In this document: piece by piece, positions 1 through 10,488 of the stretch
Numbering within the stretch: position 1 is the stretch's first letter
Layout: each line of letters begins with the position of its first letter
NCBI RefSeq assembly: GCF_041200145.1
Contig: NZ_CP165734.1
Coordinates: 2,108,001-2,172,000 of the forward strand
Reading direction: 5' to 3'
Length of the DNA stretch: 64,000 nt
DNA from: Bradyrhizobium sp. LLZ17
Lineage (GTDB): Bacteria > Pseudomonadota > Alphaproteobacteria > Rhizobiales > Xanthobacteraceae
Translations under genes and position numbers: made by a program
The notes under the pieces: model-generated
Databases searched by the model: none
Told to the model about the DNA's origin: nothing
What the model saw: the letters and a program-made list of their open reading frames with translations, nothing else

Positions 1-1
1 C

Positions 2-472
2 ACCCACAAGGACGGCCTGACGCCGTCCACCGCCGATTTCTGGAAGCGATCCATCGTCGAATGCGTGGCTGCCAACGTCATGTCGTCCCAGCCGCCCGAC
101 GGCACCGGCTGGCTTCCCTCCGCGAGGCGGCTCATCCGCCGGGTCGAGGACTATCTGGACGATGCCGGCACACGCCCGGTGCATGTTTCCGAAATCTGCG
201 CCGCGCTGGGCGTCTCGCGGCGCACCTTGCATCGCGCCTTCCAGGAGGTGTTCGGACTCGGCCCGGTCACTTTCCTGCGGCACAAGCGCCTTTGCACGGT
301 CCACTCCATCCTGCGGGACAGCCCTCCAGGCTCGACGACCGTGGCCGCGCAGGCGATGCAGCAGGGCTTCTACGAGCTCGGACGTTTCGCGCAGTATTAT
401 GCCGCGATGTTCGGGGAGCGTCCGTCCCAAACATTGGGATTTGCCATTGGCAATGAAGATTCGACGGTCTAG
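2..472 (+). CDS. AraC family transcriptional regulator (C-terminal part)
   Basis: This is the last 156 residues of a DNA-binding regulator; the start lies left of the window. The visible part is an AraC-type double helix-turn-helix domain. The first HTH is around [19 protein letters not shown] and the second around the [18 protein letters not shown] stretch, followed by the family's P-S-Q-T-L end. The ligand-binding half is missing, so the inducer cannot be guessed. It runs convergently into the ABC transporter operon and the two reading frames overlap by 4 bases. Its position makes it a possible regulator of the transporter and hydantoinase genes, but nothing in the sequence proves that. Confidence 0.85.
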   Translation, partial: THKDGLTPSTADFWKRSIVECVAANVMSSQPPDGTGWLPSARRLIRRVEDYLDDAGTRPVHVSEICAALGVSRRTLHRAFQEVFGLGPVTFLRHKRLCTVHSILRDSPPGSTTVAAQAMQQGFYELGRFAQYYAAMFGERPSQTLGFAIGNEDSTV

Positions 473-1447
473 CCCGCCGGCAGCGCGTCGAGATGGCAGG
501 CCACCCATTGATTGCCTTCGGTCGAACGAAGTTGCGGCTCCTCGGTCCGGCAACGATCGAACACGAAGGGACAGCGGGTGTGGAAGCGGCATCCGCTCGG
601 TGGATTGATCGGGCTTGGCACGTCGCCACTGAGGATGATGGGATTGCGCTGGGCGCCGGGTTCGGGCAGCGGGACCGCTGACATCAGCGCCTTGGTGTAG
701 GGATGCTTTGGCGCGGCAAAGATCTCCCGGCGTGGCGCCACTTCGACGATCTTGCCGAGATACATCACCGCGACACGATGGGTCATGTGCTCGACGATCG
801 CGAGATCATGACTGATGAACAGCAGCGCCAGGCCGAACTTTTGCTGAAGATCCTGCAGCAGGTTGATGACCTGCGCCTTGACCGAGACGTCGAGCGCGGA
901 GACCGCCTCGTCGCAGACGATCAGCTCGGGCTCGGCCGCGAGGCGCGCGCAATGCCGATGCGTTGGCGCTGGCCGCCGGAGAATTCGTGCGGCCTGCGGT
1001 TCAGCGCCTCGCGCGGCAGGCGCACGGTGTCCATCAACGTGGTGACGCGCAGCTCGAGATCTTCCGCGGATTTGGCAAGGCGGAAATTCCGGATCGGCTC
1101 GGCGAGAATGTCGCGCACGCGCATGCGCGGATTGAGGCTCGAGAACGGGTCCTGGAACACGACCTGCACGCGGCGTCGCATCTGGCGCATCGTGCTTGGC
1201 GCGGCGTCGTCGATGCGCTGACCGTCGAGGATGACCTGCCCCGCGGTGATATCGAACAGGCGCAAAATGGCGCGACCGACCGTCGACTTGCCGCAACCGG
1301 ACTCGCCGACCAGCGACAGCGTCTCGCCGCGCGCGATCTCGAACGACACGCCGTCGACCGCATAGACCCATTCAGATTTGCGCCCGAACAGACCTTTATT
1401 GACCGGAAAATGCTTCTTGAGGTCGTTGACCTGGAGCAGCGGAGCAC

Positions 1448-1451
<4 letters not shown>
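469..1451 (-). pseudogene. Oligopeptide/dipeptide-type ABC transporter ATPase (DppF/OppF-like), frameshifted
   Basis: This is one of the two ATPases of a Dpp/Opp importer. The N-terminal 170 residues are intact with Walker [10 protein letters not shown] and signature [14 protein letters not shown]. The Walker B part ([14 protein letters not shown]) and the C-terminal oligopeptide-binding extension with its Cys cluster ([14 protein letters not shown]) are in another frame. Supplying one C at about 944, in a GC-only stretch, would restore a 327-residue protein, the normal family length. The start ATG overlaps the stop of the DppD-like gene by 4 bases. The lesion lies between two strictly conserved motifs of an otherwise undamaged gene, so a base-calling error is plausible. 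Confidence 0.85.
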
Positions 1452-2437
<986 letters not shown>

Positions 2438-2456
2438 CGCGATCAGCCCCCGGACA

Positions 2457-3379
2457 TCAAAGGCTCTTGGCCATGCGCGGATCGAGCGCATCGCGAAGGC
2501 CGTCGCCGAGCAAATTCACGGCAAGCACGGTGACGGAGAGGAAGGCCGCCGGAAAGAACACGATGTAGGGCTTGACCTGCCACAGCGCCCGGCCCTCGGC
2601 CATGATATTGCCCCAGGACGGAATCGTGGGCGGCGTGCCGGCGCCGATGAAGGACAGGATAGCTTCGGTGATCATGGCACTGGCACAGATATAGGTCGCC
2701 TGGATCAGCATGGGCGCGAGCGTGTTCGGCAGGATGTGGCGCAGGATGATCATCGGCGTGCGCGTGCCGCAGGCCACCGCAGCATCCACATAGGGCTGCT
2801 CGCGCAGCGACAGCACCACACTCCGGACCAGACGGGAAACCCGCGGAATCTCGGCAACCGTGATCGCCAGAATGACATTGCCGACACTGCCGCGCGTGAG
2901 CGCCATCGCGCAATCGCCAGCAGGATCGGCGGGATCGACATCAACCCGTCCATGAAGCGCATCAGGATGCCGTCGGCCCAGCGGATGAAGCCGGAGACGA
3001 TGCCGATGGCGAGGCCCGCCGCGGACGCAAATATCGCAACGGAGAGGCCGACCGTGAGTGAGACCCGCGCACCAAACAGCACGCGGGAATAGATGTCGCG
3101 GCCGAGCACGTCGGAGCCGAACCAGAAAGCGCCCGACGGCGCCCGCGTGCGTTTGGCGGGGGCGAGCGCGGTCGGATCAACAGTGCCCAGATAGGGCGCG
3201 AAGACCGCGATCAGGACCAGAGCGAGCAACAGCGCGCCACCGATCGCGACCGTCGGATGACCGCGCATCAGGCCAACGATGCCGCGCCGGATCACGACGG
3301 GCCGAAGGATATCCGGCAGTTGCGGTGCGACGACGCAGCCGGCCGGAAGCATTTGCGGATCGACGGTCGTGTCGGTCAA
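2457..3379 (-). pseudogene. ABC transporter permease (DppC-like), frameshifted
   Basis: This is an inner-membrane permease of the Dpp/Opp type. The first about 157 residues hold the cytoplasmic N-terminus and the GTDxLGRD-like motif (FGSDVLGRDIYSRVLFGA). The rest, in another frame, carries the EAA loop region (EQPYVDAAVACGTRTPMII) and the typical end [15 protein letters not shown]. The break is at about 2908, where ILLAIA should continue to LMALTRGSVG. One missing T within GCGCGATGG explains it and gives 307 residues. The start overlaps the DppB-like stop by 4 bases (ATGA). Without this subunit the transporter would not work, so the lesion needs confirming. Confidence 0.85.
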
Positions 3380-4317
3380 TAGCGGATCCTCGGGTCGACA
3401 AGTGTATAGGTGACGTCGATCATCAGATTGACGAGGACATAGACGAAGCTGAACAACAGCACGATGCCCTGGATGACGGGATAGTCGCGGCGCAGGATCG
3501 CATCGATCGTGAGCCGGCCGAGGCCGGGAATCGCAAACACGCTTTCTGTCACGACCGCACCGCCGATCAGGAGCGCGATGCCGATCCCGATCACCGTCAC
3601 GATCGGCACCGCCGCGTTCTTCAGCGCGTGAATGAACAGGATGCCGCCTTGCCCCAGGCCCTTGGCGCGCGCGGTCCGGATATAGTCCTGCTGAAGCACT
3701 TCAAGCATGGTGGCGCGGGTGATGCGCGCGATCAGCGCGATGTAGACGCAGCCAAGCGCGACCGCCGGCAGGATCAGGTTCTGCAGCCACGGCCAGAAGC
3801 CCTCCGTGAGCGGCGTGTAGCCCTGCACGGGAAGCCATTCGAGCTCCAGCGCGAAGATGTAGGCAAGCATGTAGCCGACCACGAAAACCGGCAGCGAGAA
3901 GCCGAACACGGCAAAACCCATAATGGTGCGGTCGATCAGGCTGCCGGCCTTCCACGCCGCCACGACCCCGAGCGGCACCGCGACCACGATCGTGAGCAGG
4001 AGCGTGACCATCATCAGCGACAGCGTCGGTCCGAGACGCTGGCCGATCATCGTCGAGACCGGCAGATTGGTGAAGATCGAGGTGCCGAGATCGCCGTGGA
4101 GGATGCGCCAGACCCAGCTTCCGAACTGGATCAGGAACGGTCGATCAAGGCCGAGGCTCTGGCGGATACGCTCCACATCCTCCGGGCTTGCCTGGTCGCC
4201 CGCAATCACCACCGCGGGATCACCCGGCGCGATGTAAAGCAGGCTGAACACGAACAGCGCGACGATTGCCATCACCGGCAAAGTCGCGACGATGCGACGG
4301 AGGATGTAAGAGAGCAT
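3376..4317 (-). CDS. ABC transporter permease (DppB-like)
   Basis: This 313-residue integral membrane permease is of the DppB/OppB type. It has an N-terminal transmembrane segment within MLSYILRRIVATLPVMAIV, then the periplasmic region with the family motif DPAVVIAGDQAS. Several more membrane spans follow, with the EAA loop near LQQDYIRTARAKGLG, and it ends with VDPRIRY. It lies 17 bases after the substrate-binding protein gene and overlaps the DppC-like gene by 4 bases, so the five genes form one leftward operon. No damage is seen in this gene. Confidence 0.92.
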   Translation of the reverse strand: MLSYILRRIVATLPVMAIVALFVFSLLYIAPGDPAVVIAGDQASPEDVERIRQSLGLDRPFLIQFGSWVWRILHGDLGTSIFTNLPVSTMIGQRLGPTLSLMMVTLLLTIVVAVPLGVVAAWKAGSLIDRTIMGFAVFGFSLPVFVVGYMLAYIFALELEWLPVQGYTPLTEGFWPWLQNLILPAVALGCVYIALIARITRATMLEVLQQDYIRTARAKGLGQGGILFIHALKNAAVPIVTVIGIGIALLIGGAVVTESVFAIPGLGRLTIDAILRRDYPVIQGIVLLFSFVYVLVNLMIDVTYTLVDPRIRY

Positions 4318-4334
4318 CTGGCCTCAACGCACGA

Positions 4335-5939
4335 TCATGCGGATTTCGACACGCCCCAGAAGAACGGCAGCGGCCCCTTCGTGATGCCGGAGACGTTCTT
4401 GCGCCACGCCGTGTAGCTCAGGAAGAAGCCGGTCGGCGCATAGACGACGTCATCGAGCGCAGCCTTGTTGAGGCGACCGATGGCAGCCTTCTCCTCGTCG
4501 AGGTTCTTGGCCTCGAACCAGGACGTGACCTCCTTTTCCGTGCCAGCGCTCGTTGGCCAGCCGAACCAGGCCTTGTCGCCGTTGGCGCGAATGGCTGTGT
4601 AGGGCGCGGGATTGATGCAGTCGGCGCCGGCGTGCCAGGTGTGGAACATGTTCCAGCCACCCTGTCCCGGTGGTGTCTTCGCCGCACGGCGGGAGCCGAC
4701 GGTGCCCCAATCGGTGGCGACGAAGTCGACATTCATGCCGAGCTGCTTCAGGAGGTCTGCGGTGACGTCGCCTTGCGCCTTTGTGATCGGCTGGTCCTGT
4801 GCGACCAGACACGTCACCGGCTGGCCGGAATAGCCGCTCTCGGCGAGCAGCTTCTTGGCCGCATCGAGATCGCGCTTGCCCTTGAGGATTTCGCCGCCGG
4901 CCTCGCTGTAGAGCGGCGTATCCGGCGTGAAATAGCCCGGCAGCGGCTTCCACAGCGCGGTGTCGTCGCCGACGATCGCGCGCATGTAGTCTTCCTGGCT
5001 CATCGCCATCAGCACCGCACGCCGGGCCCGCACGTCGTTGAACGGCGGGTACAGGAAATTCATGCGGAACGAGCCGATATTGCCGAGGGGATCGCCGATA
5101 TCGACGCTGATGTTCTTGTTCTTCTTCAGCACCGGAACGAGGTCGGCGATCGGGCTCTCCCACCAGTCGACCTCGCCGTTTTGCAAAGCCGCCGCCGCAG
5201 TCGCCGGATCCGGCATCACGATCCATTCGATGCGGTCGATCAGGATCTGCTTGCCGCCGGCCAGCCAGGACGCCTTCTCCTGCCGCGGCACATAGTCGGC
5301 GAATTTCTCGAACACGGCTTTCGCGCCGGGCACCCATTCGCCCTTGGCGAACTTCATCGGCCCCGAGCCGACATAGTCGGTGATCTGCTTGAACGGATCG
5401 GTCTGCGCGATGCGCTCCGGCATGATGAACCCGCACGGCGAGTTGTTCTTGGCCAGCGCATAGAGCATCTTGGGGAAGGGCTGCTTGAGGACCCATTTGA
5501 AGGTGCGGTCGTCGACGGCGGTGAGCTCCTGCTGCAGCGCCTTGATCATCAGGCCCATGGGATCGCGCGCTGCCCAGCGCGTCAGGCTCGCGACGACATC
5601 CTTGCTGAGTACTGGTTCGCCATCATGGAATTTGAGCCCCGGCCGCAGCTTGAACGTCCAGGTCGTGCCGTCATCCGTCACTTCCTCGGATTCGACCATC
5701 TGGCGCTGCGGCTGGAGCGAGGAATCGATGCCGTAAAGCGTATCCCAGACCAGCGCGGCCGCATTGCGCACGACATATTGCGTGCCCCAGATCGGGTCGA
5801 AATTTGCAAGGTTTGCCTGCGGCACGAAGCGCAGCGTGCGGGCGGAGGCGCCTTGCGCGATCGCAGGCGCCGAGAGGCCGCCGGACAGTGCCAGACCGCC
5901 CGCGCCAGCCAGTCCCTTCAATACGGTCCTGCGATCCAT
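4335..5939 (-). CDS. ABC transporter substrate-binding protein, family 5 (DppA-like)
   Basis: This 534-residue periplasmic solute-binding protein delivers the substrate to the permeases encoded downstream. The first 30 residues (MDRRTVLKGLAGAGG..., ending APAIAQ) look like a twin-arginine-type signal with an arginine pair and a hydrophobic core. The body matches the peptide/nickel-type SBP_bac_5 family (TWTFKLRPGLKFHDGEP). The ATG at 5939 was chosen because the signal begins there and GGGAG sits a few bases upstream. It is the first gene of the leftward importer operon and follows the hydantoinase genes on the same strand. A cyclic ureide or carbamoyl amino acid is a reasonable guess for substrate, but that is inference. 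Confidence 0.9.
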   Translation of the reverse strand: MDRRTVLKGLAGAGGLALSGGLSAPAIAQGASARTLRFVPQANLANFDPIWGTQYVVRNAAALVWDTLYGIDSSLQPQRQMVESEEVTDDGTTWTFKLRPGLKFHDGEPVLSKDVVASLTRWAARDPMGLMIKALQQELTAVDDRTFKWVLKQPFPKMLYALAKNNSPCGFIMPERIAQTDPFKQITDYVGSGPMKFAKGEWVPGAKAVFEKFADYVPRQEKASWLAGGKQILIDRIEWIVMPDPATAAAALQNGEVDWWESPIADLVPVLKKNKNISVDIGDPLGNIGSFRMNFLYPPFNDVRARRAVLMAMSQEDYMRAIVGDDTALWKPLPGYFTPDTPLYSEAGGEILKGKRDLDAAKKLLAESGYSGQPVTCLVAQDQPITKAQGDVTADLLKQLGMNVDFVATDWGTVGSRRAAKTPPGQGGWNMFHTWHAGADCINPAPYTAIRANGDKAWFGWPTSAGTEKEVTSWFEAKNLDEEKAAIGRLNKAALDDVVYAPTGFFLSYTAWRKNVSGITKGPLPFFWGVSKSA

Positions 5940-6056
5940 GAAATTCTCCCGGTAATGCCGTGATGCCGGCCGCTGATTGGCCAAGGGCAGGTGAAACAGA
6001 ACCCATTAGCGTGCAAATGGTATGCCAGTAACCGCGCCTCGCCGGCGCATCCACCA

Positions 6057-7526
6057 TCACAGCAGCTTCGCTCCGAAATTCCGTTCAGGGTCCATGTCGG
6101 CGACCAGCCGCCCGGTCGGTTTGGCCGCCTCGCCGCCGCTGCGGGCCAGGAATTGGCCGCTGCCGGCGCTCGCGAGGCACGTGTTGCCGTCGATGATGAC
6201 GCGGCCGCGCGACAGCACGGTCACCGGCCAGCCCTTCAGCGTCCGTCCCGCGAACGGCGTGTAGCCGGCGAGGTCGTGCATCATTTCGTCGGCGATCGTG
6301 GTTTCGCGATTGGGATCCCAGATCGCGATATCGGCATCGGCGCCGACCGCGATCGAGCCCTTGCGCGGATGCAGATTGTAGATTTTCGCCGGTGCCGTCG
6401 CGGTCAGCTCGACGAATTTCTCCACGCCAAGCCGCCCCTTCGACACCATCGCGTCGAACAGCAGCGGCAGCCGCAACTCCAGCCCCGGCAGGCCGTTCGC
6501 AACCTGCTTAAAGTTCGGATTGGGGCCGGCGCGCAGCTTGCCGGTTTCGTCGAAGCGATATGGCGCGTGATCCGACGAGATGGTCTGGAGATCACCGAGC
6601 GACAGTGCCTGCCACAGCGCCTCCTGGTCGGAATGCGTGCGCGGCGGCGGGCTGCACATCCACTTGGCGCCCTCGGCACCGGGCTTGTCGAGATCGGCCG
6701 CGGTGAGGAACAGATATTGCGGACAGGTCTCGGCAAAGACCTTCAACCCTTGCCCGCGCGCGTCGCGGATCACCTTGGCGCCTTCCGCGGTCGAGACATG
6801 GAAGATCATGATCGGCTGGTCGATCAGCGCCGCCATGCCGATCAGCCGGATAAAGGCTTCGGCCTCCGACACGCGCGCGTGGCTGACGGCGTGATATTTC
6901 GGCAGCGTGTAGCCGCGCGCAAGCAGGCGCTTCACCATCCAGGCGATGATGCCGTGGTTTTCCGCATGGGCGCACAGCATCGCGCCGGACTGGCGCGCGG
7001 CGAGAAGGATGTCCAGCAACGGCTCGTCATCGACCTTGAGCCGATCGTAGGTCATGAAAACCTTGATCGAGGCATGCCCCTGCTTCACCAGCGCTGGAAT
7101 GTGCTCCTCGACGGTCTCCCTGGTCGCGTCCGCGACGATCATGTGAAAGGCGTAGTCGATCACGGCGCCTTTCCTGGCGAGCGCGTGATAGTCCTCCACC
7201 ACCTGCGGCAGCTTCATGCCGACATGCTGGGCGGCGAACGGAATCACCGTGGTGGTGCCGCCGAACGCGGCTGAGACGGTCGCGCTCTCGAACGTATCGG
7301 CGTTCATGATGCCGGCGGCTGACAATTGCTCGATATGGGCATGGCTGTCGACGCCGCCGGGCAGCACCAGCTTGCCGCGTGCATCGATCTCGCGTTTGGC
7401 CGCCGGAAGCCCGCAACCAACGGCGACGATCGTCTCGCCGGAGATCGCGACATCGGCCTCGAACACGTCCGTCGCGGTGGCGACGCGTCCGCCCCGGACG
7501 ATTAGGTCGTAGCTGGGTTCAGTCAT
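6057..7526 (-). CDS. Dihydropyrimidinase / D-hydantoinase
   Basis: This 489-residue amidohydrolase opens the ring of dihydropyrimidines or 5-substituted hydantoins to N-carbamoyl amino acids. The metal centre is visible: the HxH pair in GGVDSHAHIEQ, the lysine expected to be carboxylated in SIKVFMTYD, further histidines in CAHAENHG and FHVSTAEG, and the aspartate in SSDHAPYRFD. The start at 7526 (MTEPSYDLIVRGG) is preferred because homologues begin at this point and TGGAG lies upstream. It sits between the carbamoylase and the transporter genes on the same strand. A second, diverged copy lies at 9064-10488. Whether its natural substrate is a hydantoin or a pyrimidine cannot be told from sequence. 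Confidence 0.88.
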   Translation of the reverse strand: MTEPSYDLIVRGGRVATATDVFEADVAISGETIVAVGCGLPAAKREIDARGKLVLPGGVDSHAHIEQLSAAGIMNADTFESATVSAAFGGTTTVIPFAAQHVGMKLPQVVEDYHALARKGAVIDYAFHMIVADATRETVEEHIPALVKQGHASIKVFMTYDRLKVDDEPLLDILLAARQSGAMLCAHAENHGIIAWMVKRLLARGYTLPKYHAVSHARVSEAEAFIRLIGMAALIDQPIMIFHVSTAEGAKVIRDARGQGLKVFAETCPQYLFLTAADLDKPGAEGAKWMCSPPPRTHSDQEALWQALSLGDLQTISSDHAPYRFDETGKLRAGPNPNFKQVANGLPGLELRLPLLFDAMVSKGRLGVEKFVELTATAPAKIYNLHPRKGSIAVGADADIAIWDPNRETTIADEMMHDLAGYTPFAGRTLKGWPVTVLSRGRVIIDGNTCLASAGSGQFLARSGGEAAKPTGRLVADMDPERNFGAKLL

Positions 7527-7655
7527 GAGGCACTCCATGATCGGCTTAAGCCAGGTGATCGCCATTTCGCAGGGAGACCACCACGTCCCGGCCGCGCATT
7601 CTCGTCATCAATCCGAAGATGATCGCGCAAGGCGATACCCACTCCGCCATCCGCA

Positions 7656-8588
7656 TCACTTCTCCGGCGGCGGCACCGCGCCGGTTTGGCTCGTGATCAG
7701 GCCATAATGCTCGATGCGGCGATGCTGCGCGAAATTGAAGATCGTAGTTTTGCCAAAGATGGTGGCATCGAGATCGCAAAGGTGAACCAGAAGCTCGTCT
7801 TCTTCCGTCTTGGTCTCCGCGACGATCTCGCCGTTGGGATCGACGATCAGGCTGCCGCCAAACAGCGGATGCCCGTCCTCGACGCCGGCCTTGGCCACCG
7901 CGACCACCCATGTCGCATTCTGATAGGCGCCGGCCTGCACCGAGAGGCGGTTATGAAACAGCCGCTTCTCGACGCCCTCTTCGCTCTTCTCCGCGTTGAC
8001 CGACGGCGTGTTGTAGCCGACCAGCACCATCTCGACGCCCTGCAAGCCCATCACGCGGTAGGTCTCGGGCCAGCGCCGGTCATTGCAAATGGCCATGCCG
8101 ATGATGCCGCCGAGTTCGCGCCAGACCTTGAAGCCGAGATCGCCGGGCTCGAAATAGCGCTTCTCCAGATGCTGGTGCGAGCGCTTGGTGTCGTATTCCA
8201 CGTGGCCCGGCAAATGGACCTTGCGATATTTGCCGACGATCTTGCCGGATTTGTCGGTCAGGATCGCGGTGTTGAAGTGATGGCCGTCGGGTGTCAGCTC
8301 CGCATAGCCGAAATTCATCGCCATCTGGTGCCGGGCCGCACGCTCGAACAGCGGCTTGGTCGCCGCGTTCGGCATCTCGCGCTCGAACCAGACGTCGAAT
8401 TCAGGCCGGTCCTCCGCGTACCAGCGCGGGAAGAAAGTCGTCAGCGCAAGCTCCGGATAGACGATCAGATCGGCGCCTTTTGCTTTCGCCTCGTCCATCA
8501 ACGCGATCATGCGCTTCACCACGGCCTCGCGGCTGTCGGTTTTCTGGATCGGGCCCATCTGGGCGGCCGCAACATTGACGATACGCAT
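7656..8588 (-). CDS. N-carbamoyl-D-amino-acid hydrolase (nitrilase superfamily)
   Basis: This 310-residue carbon-nitrogen hydrolase converts N-carbamoyl-D-amino acids to D-amino acids, CO2 and ammonia. The catalytic triad of the nitrilase fold is clear: Glu46 in VYPELALTTFFPRW, Lys123 in KYRKVHLPG and Cys168 in MAICNDRRWPET. The stretches CNDRRWPE, RVMGLQG and LEKRYFEPGDLGF closely match the known Agrobacterium D-carbamoylase rather than the beta-ureidopropionase branch. The start at 8588 has AGGAA upstream. It lies 129 bases upstream of the first hydantoinase on the same strand, which supports a two-step hydantoin-to-D-amino-acid route. Confidence 0.9.
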   Translation of the reverse strand: MRIVNVAAAQMGPIQKTDSREAVVKRMIALMDEAKAKGADLIVYPELALTTFFPRWYAEDRPEFDVWFEREMPNAATKPLFERAARHQMAMNFGYAELTPDGHHFNTAILTDKSGKIVGKYRKVHLPGHVEYDTKRSHQHLEKRYFEPGDLGFKVWRELGGIIGMAICNDRRWPETYRVMGLQGVEMVLVGYNTPSVNAEKSEEGVEKRLFHNRLSVQAGAYQNATWVVAVAKAGVEDGHPLFGGSLIVDPNGEIVAETKTEEDELLVHLCDLDATIFGKTTIFNFAQHRRIEHYGLITSQTGAVPPPEK

Positions 8589-9063
8589 CAGCAATTCCTG
8601 GTGATCTCTTTTGGTCAGGCCGCGAAGTGCGGCTTCGCTCATAGGCAGGGATCAGCTGGAGACCACGTCCCTGTCATGCCACCGACGGAGAGCATGCGAC
8701 AGATCGATGGGCCCGGAATAGATCCAGAGGTGTCGCAATCCAGTTGACCAGCACGCGAGAGGCGTGGCGTGCCCCGTCACCGACTGCACGTTCTGGTGCA
8801 GCGGTGCCCGCAAGGAGTGCAGGCGAACCTGGATTGTTCCGCGCGAGAAAAGTGCAATGCACCACGGAATCTCCCGCTCAAAACGCAACACGCGCTGCAC
8901 TGCGATCTAATCTCCGCAAATCTCGTGTCTAAATTGGAGGCGATCGAACGACGCCGCGGCGTCTCGGACGCCCACGAGCTATGCACCGCGGTCGGCTCAG
9001 CCTCTCTTTATTGTACGAACCGTAACAGTGCTATCATCGGATCGGCGGAAGCCGATCGGAGGA
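8589..9063 (-). other. Intergenic region between carbamoylase and second hydantoinase
   Basis: These 475 bases hold no gene I can support; the short open frames on both strands lack family motifs. The part next to 8588 should contain the promoter of the carbamoylase-hydantoinase genes. It includes a small hairpin (GCCGC-gaagt-GCGGC, about 8617-8631). Clear -35/-10 boxes were not recognised. The right end contains the stem-loop listed at 9040-9057. Confidence 0.5.
9040..9057 (-). terminator. Stem-loop just after the second hydantoinase gene
   Basis: Perfect 7-base arms (GATCGGC and GCCGATC) with a 4-base loop lie 6 bases beyond the stop codon of the leftward hydantoinase gene. There is no T-run after it, so it is either a weak or assisted terminator or an mRNA-stabilising hairpin. 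Confidence 0.4.
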
Positions 9064-10488
9064 TCACACCAGGCTCGACTTGCCGCGGCTCAGGACCTCG
9101 CCCGCGCCTTTCGTGCCGACGACCTTGCCTTGGTCGTACACCACGCGACCTCGCGCGATCGTGGTGACGGGCCAGCCGGTGACGTCGAATCCTTCCCAGG
9201 GCGTATAGTCGGAGCCGTGGTTCAGATCGGCCTGCCGGATCGGCTTCGTCAGCTTGGTGTCCCATAGAACGATATCGGCGTCGAAGCCGACGCCGATGGA
9301 GCCCTTGCGCGGATAGAGACCGTAGATGCGCGCATGGTTGGTCGAGCTCAGCTCGACGAACTTTTGCCGCGTGATTCGTCCCTTTGAGACGCCCTCGGAG
9401 AACAGGATCGGCAGCCGCGTCTCGACGCCGGGGATGCCGTTCGGCACCCAGCGGAACGAAGTGCGTGCATTCGGCGTCAACTTGCCCTTGGGATCGTCAT
9501 AACGGAATGGGCAGTGGTCAGACGAAAACGTCTGGAACACGCCGCTGCTGATGCCGTCCCAGATCGCCTGCTGGCTTTCGACATCGCGCGGCGGCGGCGA
9601 GCAGACATATTTCGCGCCGCTGATGTCCATGTTCAGGCCCTTCATGTCGTCGGCGGTCAGCGTGATGTATTGCGGGCAGGTCTCTGCATGCACCGGCAAC
9701 CCGCGCTGCTGCGCCCAGCGCACCTGCTCCATCGCCTCGCGCCCGGACACGTGGACGATCATGATGGGAACGCCGACGATCTCGGCATGACTGATGGCGC
9801 GATGCGTCGCCTCGCGCTCGACGGCCTGGGGCCGCGACACGCCGTGATAATAGGGCGCGATGTGGCCTTCGCGTTCGAGCTTGGTGGTGAGGAAGCGGAT
9901 GGCGTCGTAGCCCTCGCAATGCACCATGACCAGCGCCTCCTCGCGGCGCGCGACCTCGAACACTTCAAGCAATTGCCTGTCGCTGAGGACGAGATCGTCA
10001 TAGGTCATGAACACCTTGAACGAGGTGTAGCCGTCCTTCACCAGCGCCGGCAGCTCTTGCCCGAGCACCACCGCGGTCGGATCCGAGATGATGAGATGAA
10101 AGGCGGTATCGATGTAGCACTCGCCTTCGGCAAGCTTGCGGTAGTTCTCGACGCAAGCGCGCAGCGAGGTACCCTTCTCCTGCAGCGCGAACGGGAGCAC
10201 CATGGTGTTGCCGCCGGCGGCAGCCGAGCGGGTCGCCGAGGCGAAATCGTCGGCCATCACCACGTCGGGTCCGGACGACTGCGAGATGTGGACGTGACTG
10301 TCGATGCCGCCCGGCAGCGCGAGCAGGCCGGTCGCGTCGATCTCGCGGGCTGCTCCCTCGATGCGATCGGCGATGCTGACGATGCGGCCGTCGCGAACGC
10401 CGATGTCGGCGCGAAATTCGTCGCCGGCCGTCACGATGGTGCCGCCGCGAATGGCGAGATCGAACTGCGTCACATTAGTCTCCGTCAC
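9064..10488 (-). CDS. Second dihydropyrimidinase / hydantoinase paralogue
   Basis: This 474-residue amidohydrolase is clearly related to the product of 6057-7526. It keeps the HxH motif (GGIDSHVHISQ), the lysine for carboxylation (TSFKVFMTYD), a histidine in MVHCEGYDA and another in VHVSGREA, and the aspartate in SSDHCPFRYD. A GTG start at 10488 is chosen because it overlaps the TGA of the racemase-like gene as GTGA, the same coupling used elsewhere in the window. Residues near the substrate pocket differ from the other copy (HCEGYD against HAENHG), so it probably handles a different ring compound. It is transcribed leftward with the racemase-like gene. Confidence 0.87.
   Translation of the reverse strand: MTETNVTQFDLAIRGGTIVTAGDEFRADIGVRDGRIVSIADRIEGAAREIDATGLLALPGGIDSHVHISQSSGPDVVMADDFASATRSAAAGGNTMVLPFALQEKGTSLRACVENYRKLAEGECYIDTAFHLIISDPTAVVLGQELPALVKDGYTSFKVFMTYDDLVLSDRQLLEVFEVARREEALVMVHCEGYDAIRFLTTKLEREGHIAPYYHGVSRPQAVEREATHRAISHAEIVGVPIMIVHVSGREAMEQVRWAQQRGLPVHAETCPQYITLTADDMKGLNMDISGAKYVCSPPPRDVESQQAIWDGISSGVFQTFSSDHCPFRYDDPKGKLTPNARTSFRWVPNGIPGVETRLPILFSEGVSKGRITRQKFVELSSTNHARIYGLYPRKGSIGVGFDADIVLWDTKLTKPIRQADLNHGSDYTPWEGFDVTGWPVTTIARGRVVYDQGKVVGTKGAGEVLSRGKSSLV

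Noticed and set aside
3058..4416. A 452-residue Arg/His-rich open frame on the plus strand
   Set aside because: It is antisense to the two permease genes; the composition is that of a shadow of hydrophobic codons.
4266..5963. A 565-residue open frame on the plus strand
   Set aside because: It is the antisense of the substrate-binding protein gene with its recognisable signal peptide and fold; no motif of its own.
7590..7660. Short plus-strand reading PRILVINPK that resembles the start of hydantoin racemases
   Set aside because: Only about 9 residues match, with no continuation of the family afterwards; it could be chance or a remnant too small to support.
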